A DNA stretch of 64,000 bases, from positions 434,001 to 498,000 of the forward strand of contig NZ_PHUJ01000003.1 in the NCBI RefSeq assembly GCF_002813375.1, written 5' to 3'. Positions 59,104 to 64,000 of the stretch are shown piece by piece; within the stretch, counting starts at the first letter, position 1; the number at the start of each line of letters is the position of its first letter. The position numbers and the translations under genes are program-made. Under the pieces are notes generated by a model. The model saw nothing but the letters and a program-made list of their open reading frames with translations. It was not told the DNA's origin and did no database searches. Source of the stretch: Pseudonocardia alni. GTDB lineage: Bacteria; Actinomycetota; Actinomycetes; Mycobacteriales; Pseudonocardiaceae.

Positions 59104-59883
59104 TCAGGTCCAGCGCACCAGCCGCGACGCCGCCACCCCGGCGACGACCGCCCAGCCGGTCAGCACCAGCAGCGGCCCGGCCGCGGGGAACTCGCCCGCG
59201 CCGAGGGCCGAGCGCAGCGCCTCGGCCAGCGCGCCCGAGGGCAGCCACGGCGCGAGCGCCGCCAGCGGCCCCGGCAGGTCCGCGACCGGCACGACGATCC
59301 CACCGGCCAGGAGCAGCGCGAACCACACCAGGTTGGCGACGGCGAGCACGATCTCCGCGCGCAGCGTCCCGCCCAGCAGGATGCCCAGCGCCCCGAACGC
59401 GGCCGCGCCCAGCAGCACCGCCAGCGCGGCGCCGTCGAGCCGGGCACCGGCCGGGGACCACCCCAGCAGCGCCGCCAGCACGCCGAGCAGCACCACCTGG
59501 ATCACGACGACGGCGGCGACCGCGGCCAGCCGCCCGCACACCAGCAGCCAGCGGGGCAGCGCCGTCGCGGCCAGCCTGCGCAGCGCCCCGTAGCGGCGGT
59601 CGAAGCCGAGCGCGATGGCCTGGCTGGTGAACGCCGAGCTCATCACGGCCAGCGCCAGCATGGAGGCGAACAGCCACGCCACCCGCGGCTCCGGGGCGGG
59701 CACCGCCGGGACGAGCGTGAGCCCGGCGAGCAGCGCCGCCGGGATGAGCAGGGTCAGCAGCACCTGCTCGGCGTTGCGCAGCGCGAGCCGGGTCTCCAGG
59801 CCGCCCTGGGCCCGCAGCATGGTCAGCGCGTTGCCGCGGCCGGGGGCGGGGGTGAACAGGCCCTCGGGGAAGGGGGTCGTCAC
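59104..59883 (-). CDS. ABC transporter permease of the mptB-ctaA cluster
   Basis: A 259-residue ABC-2-type permease with about six spans. Its N-terminal LRAQGGLETRLALRNAEQVLLTLLIP and the DRRYGALRRLAATALPR coupling segment mark the DrrB/NodJ-like class. The GTG at 59883 overlaps the ATPase stop by 4 nt. The ATPase-permease pair between an MptB-type enzyme and ctaA is conserved in mycobacteria (recalled); its substrate is not established. Confidence 0.87.
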   Translation of the reverse strand: MTTPFPEGLFTPAPGRGNALTMLRAQGGLETRLALRNAEQVLLTLLIPAALLAGLTLVPAVPAPEPRVAWLFASMLALAVMSSAFTSQAIALGFDRRYGALRRLAATALPRWLLVCGRLAAVAAVVVIQVVLLGVLAALLGWSPAGARLDGAALAVLLGAAAFGALGILLGGTLRAEIVLAVANLVWFALLLAGGIVVPVADLPGPLAALAPWLPSGALAEALRSALGAGEFPAAGPLLVLTGWAVVAGVAASRLVRWT

Positions 59884-60791
59884 GAGCGCAGCTCCCGTCC
59901 GGTGAGGTCGAGGAAGACGTCCTCCAGGCTGCGGCGCACGACCTGGACGTCGTCGGCGAGCACGCCCTGGTCGGCACACCACGAGGTGATGGCGGCGAGC
60001 GCGCCCGGGTCGATCCGGCCGCGGACCCGGTAGCGGCCGGGGGAGGTCTCGCAGCTGGCGTAGCCGGCGGGCAGCCGGGCGTCGAGACCGGCGACGTCCA
60101 TGCCGGGCCGGGCCCGGAACCGCAGCTCGGTCTGGTCGCCGGCGGTGAGCTGGGCGGGCGAGCCGTGCGCGACGACCCGGCCGTGGTCGATGATGACGAC
60201 GTCGTCGGCGAGCTGCTCGGCCTCGTCCATCAGATGGGTGGTGAGCAGCACCCCGACGCCGTCGCGGCGCAGCGCCCGGACCAGGTCCCACACCAGGTGG
60301 CGGGCCTGCGGGTCCAGACCGGCGGTCGGCTCGTCGAGGAACACCAGCTCGGGGCGCCCGACGACGGCGCAGGCCAGCGCCAGGCGCTGCTGCTCCCCAC
60401 CGGACAGCCGCTTGTACGGGGTGCCCGCCCGCGGGCGCAGGCCGAGCACGTCGATGAGCATGTCGACGTCGAGCGGGTGCGCGGCGCAGTCGGCGACCAG
60501 GTGCAGCATCTCCCCGGTCCGCACGGCCGGGTAGGCGCCGCCGCCCTGCGGCATGACGCCCACCCGGGGGCGGACGGCCTCGTCGGCCGGGTCGTGACCG
60601 AGGACCCGCACCCGTCCGGCCGAGGGCGCCCGGAACCCGGTGCACACCTCGACGGTCGAGGACTTGCCGGCGCCGTTCGGGCCGAGCAGGGCGAGCACCT
60701 CGCCGCGGGCGAGGTCGAGGTCGATGCCGTCGACGGCGGTCGTGGGTCCGTAGCGCACGACGAGGTCGCGGATCTCCAGGGCGGCGCTCAC
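59880..60791 (-). CDS. ABC transporter ATP-binding protein of the mptB-ctaA cluster
   Basis: A 303-residue DrrA/CcmA-like ATPase. Walker A GPNGAGKSS is near residue 39, the signature is LSGGEQQRLALA, Walker B LVFLDEPTAGLDP and the switch TTHLMDEAEQ; all are intact. The C-terminal ~90 residues form an accessory domain. The GTG start overlaps the mannosyltransferase stop by 4 nt, so the enzyme and the exporter are translated together. A role in envelope glycan or lipid export is an inference. Confidence 0.9.
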   Translation of the reverse strand: MSAALEIRDLVVRYGPTTAVDGIDLDLARGEVLALLGPNGAGKSSTVEVCTGFRAPSAGRVRVLGHDPADEAVRPRVGVMPQGGGAYPAVRTGEMLHLVADCAAHPLDVDMLIDVLGLRPRAGTPYKRLSGGEQQRLALACAVVGRPELVFLDEPTAGLDPQARHLVWDLVRALRRDGVGVLLTTHLMDEAEQLADDVVIIDHGRVVAHGSPAQLTAGDQTELRFRARPGMDVAGLDARLPAGYASCETSPGRYRVRGRIDPGALAAITSWCADQGVLADDVQVVRRSLEDVFLDLTGRELRS

Positions 60792-62476
60792 CGGGCGGGC
60801 TCCGGGTCCGACGGCGCGCGGGTCCCGGCGGTGGCGTCGCCCGGGGTGCCGGTGCCGTCGGTGCCGTCGTCCGGGCGGGCCGGGTCACCGGCGTCACCGG
60901 GGGAGCGGATCAGCCGGGCGACCACGTACAGCGCGAGGGTGTACATGGCGGCGCCCGCGGTGATGGCCAGCGGCAGCTGGAACCCACGGAAGAAGAAGTC
61001 GGCGCCGGTGGGCGGCACGGCCAGCGCGAGCACGACCGACAGCAGCAGCAGGCCGCGGCGGTAGAACGGCATCGCCCGGGTCACGACCAGCGGCAGCAGC
61101 GCCCAGAACAGGTACCAGGGGTGCACGACCGGGCCGAGCAGCACGACGGCGCCGAGCCCGAGGCCGGTGCCGGTGACCGGGTCGACCGTCCCGCGCAGGC
61201 AGCCGAGCAACAGCACGACCACGATCACCGCGATCGGCAGCACGAACAGGCTGCGCATCAGGCCCATCGTGGTCTCGGTGTGGTCGCCGAGCCCGGCGAG
61301 CCGGCCGACCTGCCCGGCGAGCAGCCCCAGGTTGGTGCTGATCGACATGGGCGAGATGAGCACGCTGGGCGCGGACAGCCCGCGCACCCAGTTGAACCCC
61401 AGCCCGGTGGCCAGGCTGAAGAAGGTGAGCACGGCCGCGGCGATCGCGGACAGCCAGGCCGTCATCACGGCCCAGTCGAGGAGCCTGCCGCCGCGCCTGC
61501 GGACCAGGTACACGCCGACGAAGCCGAGCGCGAGCAGCGCCGGGAGCTTCACCGAGGCCGCGGCGACGATCAGCGCGGCACCGCCGGTGATCCGCCACCA
61601 CGGCCGGACGGTGTCGTCGCGCCCGAGCATCACCCAGAGCCCGAGCAGCAGCAGCGGCAGCATGATCGACTCGTTGTGGATCCCGCTGACCATGTGGAAC
61701 AGCACCAGCGGGTTCGCCGCGCCGAGCCACAGGACCAGGCCGGCGTCGAGGTCGAACCGGGAGGCCAGCCGGGGCAGCACCCACACCATCAGGGCGACGC
61801 CGAGCAGCGCGAGCAGCCGGTGCTCGAGGATGCCGAGCACCACGTTCTCCCCGGACAGCGCGGTGATCCCGCGGCCGAGGCCGAGGAACAGCGGGCCGTA
61901 GGGCGCCGGGGTGTCGCGCCAGACCGTGGGGATCCCGCGGACCAGCGGGTCGTCGATGCCGAGCGCCTGCGCCGGGCCGATCGAGTACGGGTCGATCCCG
62001 CGGGCGAGCGTCGCGCTCTGGGCGAGGTAGCTGTAGATGTCCTTGGAGAACATCGGCGGCGCCAGCGCCAGCGGCACCCCCCACAGGATCGCGGTGCGGC
62101 CGAGCTCGCGGCGCTCGGGCGCGGGGTGGTGCGCTCCGCGGGTGGTGAGCATCCGGGCGATCCACAGCCAGGCCGTGACGACCATGAGCAGGCCCGCGTA
62201 GGTGACGGCGATCGCGAGGGTGACGTTGCGCGAGGGCAGCCCGATCACGCGCAGCCCGTTGAGCGGGTTCGGCACCGGGAACGCCCCGGAGCCCAGCGCG
62301 CTGATCCCCATCAGCAGGGCGCCGGTCAAGCCGAGGATCCGCGCGATCCGGGCCTGCTCACGCAGGCCGCGCCGGGCCCGGTGGCCGGTCGACGGCGGTG
62401 TGGCGGGGGGATCGGACGGCGCCGCACGCGTCGGGGGGTCGTCGCGCCCGGGCGGGGCGACCTCGGGCGTCACCAT
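60788..62476 (-). CDS. mptB: MptB-like alpha-(1->6)-mannopyranosyltransferase
   Basis: Polyprenyl-phosphate-mannose-dependent GT-C glycosyltransferase. In mycobacteria MptB-type enzymes extend the mannan core of lipomannan. The 562-residue protein has a Pro-rich cytoplasmic N-terminus, about 13 membrane spans and the first extracellular loop FSKDIYSYLAQSATLARG with an acidic residue expected for catalysis; GIDPYSIGP follows. A Gly/Asp/Thr-rich tail ends the protein. The ATG at 62476 lies 8 nt after a TAACCT box; an in-frame GTG follows directly. Position beside sufR-sufB matches the mycobacterial order (recalled). Confidence 0.88.
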   Translation of the reverse strand: MVTPEVAPPGRDDPPTRAAPSDPPATPPSTGHRARRGLREQARIARILGLTGALLMGISALGSGAFPVPNPLNGLRVIGLPSRNVTLAIAVTYAGLLMVVTAWLWIARMLTTRGAHHPAPERRELGRTAILWGVPLALAPPMFSKDIYSYLAQSATLARGIDPYSIGPAQALGIDDPLVRGIPTVWRDTPAPYGPLFLGLGRGITALSGENVVLGILEHRLLALLGVALMVWVLPRLASRFDLDAGLVLWLGAANPLVLFHMVSGIHNESIMLPLLLLGLWVMLGRDDTVRPWWRITGGAALIVAAASVKLPALLALGFVGVYLVRRRGGRLLDWAVMTAWLSAIAAAVLTFFSLATGLGFNWVRGLSAPSVLISPMSISTNLGLLAGQVGRLAGLGDHTETTMGLMRSLFVLPIAVIVVVLLLGCLRGTVDPVTGTGLGLGAVVLLGPVVHPWYLFWALLPLVVTRAMPFYRRGLLLLSVVLALAVPPTGADFFFRGFQLPLAITAGAAMYTLALYVVARLIRSPGDAGDPARPDDGTDGTGTPGDATAGTRAPSDPEPAR

Positions 62477-62484
62477 GGGAGAAG

Positions 62485-62490
62485 AGGTTA
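62485..62490 (-). promoter_or_regulatory. -10 box of the mptB operon
   Basis: On the minus strand TAACCT ends 8 nt before the ATG at 62476, suggesting a leaderless or nearly leaderless message. Confidence 0.5.
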
Positions 62491-62592
62491 GTGGTGCGGT
62501 GACGGGGGGGCCGGTACCGGCCCTCACCTGCGGGTGGAGTGAGCCCGGTCACCACGGCGGGGGGTCTGTTTTGCCGTGCCGGGACATATACG

Positions 62593-62606
62593 CAACACTG
62601 GTGTTG
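62593..62606 (+). promoter_or_regulatory. SufR operator at the sufR start
   Basis: CAACACTGGTGTTG is a perfect inverted repeat of the form CAAC-N6-GTTG, reported for SufR of Streptomyces avermitilis (recalled). It lies at the sufR start codon, sharing its last base with the GTG at 62606, where bound SufR would block its own promoter. Confidence 0.75.
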
Positions 62607-63499
62607 TGAAAACGGACCGGACAGCGCCGCGGCGCCTCGACGACCCTGCCTGCGGGCACGGCGTCGGCGGCGACGCCGTGGTGCCCGCCGGGTCCGGGAC
62701 GGGTACCCGCGCACTCGTGGCGCGGGTGCTCATGGAGCAGGGTCCGGTCACGGCCGCCGTCGTGGCGGCCGAGCTGGAGCTCACCGAGGCCGCCGTGCGC
62801 CGGCACCTCGACGCGTTGATCGCCGACGGCGAGGCGGAGGTCCGGGCCCCGGCCCGGTCCGCCCGTCCGCGCGGCCGGGGCCGTCCGGCCCGGGAGTACC
62901 TGCTCACCGACACGGGCCGGGTCCGGTTCGGGCACGGGTACGACGACCTGGCCACCCAGGCACTGCGCTTCCTCGCCGAGACGGCGGGGGAGGAGGCGGT
63001 CGACGCCTTCGCCCGGCACCGGGTGCGCGAGCTGCTCGGGTCCGACCTCGATGCGGTGACCGCCCCGGCGGAGCCCGCAGAACGCGTCGAAGCGCTGGCC
63101 CGGGTGCTCAGCGCCCGCGGCTACGCTGCGCAGGCCCGCCACGGCGGCTTCGGGGTGCAGCTGTGCCAGCACCACTGCCCGGTGGCCCACGTGGCCACCG
63201 AGTTCCCGGAGCTCTGCGAGGCCGAGACGCGTGCCTTCGCCGAGCTCCTGGGTACGCACGTGCAGCGGCTGGCCACCATCGCCCGCGGCGACGCCGCGTG
63301 CACCACACACGTCCCGCTCGAGGATCCCGAACTCCTCGCGCGGGCGAGAGGTAAGAAGCAAGGCCGTTCCGTCACCGTGAGTGGGAGACCCACTGCGCAG
63401 GTGCGGCAGGTGCAAGAAGAAGGGGGCTCCGCCGACGGCGGGACCCTCTCCCACCACGGTCCCCGAAAGGGAGGCAGTCCTTATGACGACCACTCCTGA
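62606..63499 (+). CDS. sufR: SufR Fe-S-sensing transcriptional repressor
   Basis: ArsR/DeoR-like repressor that carries an Fe-S cluster and controls the suf operon. Residues ~40-85 form the winged helix (ARVLMEQGPVTAAVVAAELE, AAVRRHLDALIADG). The cluster ligands are visible as Cys187 and Cys191 in CQHHC, Cys204 and Cys232. I chose the GTG at 62606; a GTG at 62576 would place the operator within the gene. The 297-residue product has a ~45-residue low-complexity basic tail after the usual end. Its stop overlaps sufB by 17 nt. Confidence 0.92.
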   Translation: MKTDRTAPRRLDDPACGHGVGGDAVVPAGSGTGTRALVARVLMEQGPVTAAVVAAELELTEAAVRRHLDALIADGEAEVRAPARSARPRGRGRPAREYLLTDTGRVRFGHGYDDLATQALRFLAETAGEEAVDAFARHRVRELLGSDLDAVTAPAEPAERVEALARVLSARGYAAQARHGGFGVQLCQHHCPVAHVATEFPELCEAETRAFAELLGTHVQRLATIARGDAACTTHVPLEDPELLARARGKKQGRSVTVSGRPTAQVRQVQEEGGSADGGTLSHHGPRKGGSPYDDHS

Positions 63500-64000
63500 T
63501 GTGCGCACCGAGCTCACGCAGGAGGAGACGATCGCGGCGCTCGGCCGGTACGACTTCGGCTGGGCCGACTCCGACGAGGCGGGCTCCATCGCGAAGCGTG
63601 GCCTGTCCTCCGAGGTCGTCGCCGACATCTCCCGCCTGAAGAGCGAGCCCGAGTGGATGCTGGAGTTCCGGCAGAAGGCGCTCGACATCTTCGGCAAGAA
63701 GCCGATGCCGCGCTGGGGCTCCGACCTGTCCGGGATCGACTTCGACAACATCAAGTACTTCGTGCGCTCCTCGGAGAAGCAGGCCGCCACCTGGGACGAC
63801 CTGCCCGAGGACATCAAGAACACCTACGACAAGCTGGGGATCCCGGAGGCCGAGAAGGCCCGCCTGGTCTCCGGTGTCGCGGCGCAGTACGAGTCCGAGG
63901 TCGTCTACCACTCGATCCGCGAGGACCTCGAGCAGCAGGGCGTCATCTTCCTGGACACCGACACCGCGCTGAAGGAGCACCCGGAGCTGTTCCGGGAGTA
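63483..64000 (+). CDS. sufB: Fe-S cluster assembly scaffold SufB (3' end outside window)
   Basis: SufB of the SufBCD scaffold builds Fe-S clusters in the cytoplasm. The first 172 residues are visible: ETIAALGRYDFGWADSDEAG, KPEPEWM-like KSEPEWMLEFRQKALDIF and the segment with GIDFDNIKYFVRSSEK, all typical of the SufB N-terminus. The ATG has a strong GGGAGG site eight bases upstream, within the end of sufR. The frame stays open to the window edge. Mycobacterial SufB carries an intein further on (recalled); that site is beyond the window. Confidence 0.95.
   Translation, partial: MTTTPDVRTELTQEETIAALGRYDFGWADSDEAGSIAKRGLSSEVVADISRLKSEPEWMLEFRQKALDIFGKKPMPRWGSDLSGIDFDNIKYFVRSSEKQAATWDDLPEDIKNTYDKLGIPEAEKARLVSGVAAQYESEVVYHSIREDLEQQGVIFLDTDTALKEHPELFRE

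Noticed and set aside
63483..64000. Intein in sufB
   Set aside because: The visible N-terminal 172 residues are uninterrupted; the site used in mycobacteria lies beyond the window, so nothing can be said.

Overview
The window is one very GC-rich stretch packed with genes on both strands, with almost no free intergenic DNA. Gene content (mIHF, RbpA, WhiA, OpcA, MptB-type mannosyltransferase, SufR-SufB, degenerate PriA), frequent GTG and some TTG starts, and overlapping stop/start pairs point to a high-GC actinomycete. Gene order runs broadly parallel to the Mycobacterium tuberculosis stretch from pyrB to sufB (recalled, not searched), with local insertions. Together with the low-complexity protein tails this suggests Pseudonocardiaceae, probably Pseudonocardia; the genus is an inference.

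Layout. 1-7503: pyrimidine biosynthesis operon (pyrB end, pyrC, carA, carB, pyrF). 7504-8011: non-coding, with a perfect 38-bp palindrome. 8012-10485: mihF, gmk, rpoZ, coaBC. 10559-12628: a secreted SH3-like protein diverging from metK. 12726-18677: priA, then def-fmt-rsmB. 18746-23630: rpe and the riboflavin genes ribD, riboflavin synthase, ribBA, ribH, plus a PH-domain membrane protein. 23637-29550: a DUF2786 gene diverging from uvrC-rapZ-yvcK-whiA around a LexA-type SOS box. 29604-34400: a VWA-like protein, gap-pgk-tpiA, secG, rbpA. 34462-41166: a mixed block with TrpB2, DoxX, amtB-glnK, patatin, VOC protein and purT. 41240-49551: minus-strand pentose phosphate operon tkt-tal-pgi-like-zwf-opcA-pgl. 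49952-62476: ctaB, then minus-strand amidase, S9 peptidase, quinone reductase, ABC transporter with LolA-like protein, ctaA, a second ABC transporter and an MptB-like mannosyltransferase. 62606-64000: sufR and the start of sufB.

The genes serve core metabolism: UMP synthesis, translation initiation and formyl-methionine handling, riboflavin, lower glycolysis, NADPH and pentose supply, haem A, envelope glycan and Fe-S assembly. Much of the readable regulation is promoter-level. A TAnnnT -10 box ending 6-8 nt before the start codon recurs and suggests leaderless transcripts. Three operators match known families: a SOS box (24463-24478), a CAAC-N6-GTTG SufR site (62593-62606) and a looser GlnR-like array before amtB (36390-36428).

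I see no mobile element, CRISPR array, rRNA or tRNA, and nothing that looks like a wholly new multi-gene system. The most unusual items are a glucose-6-phosphate isomerase homologue that has lost its signature motifs inside the pentose phosphate operon, long disordered extensions on CarA and RsmB, the SOS box in front of a DUF2786 gene, and overlapping hairpins in the metK leader.
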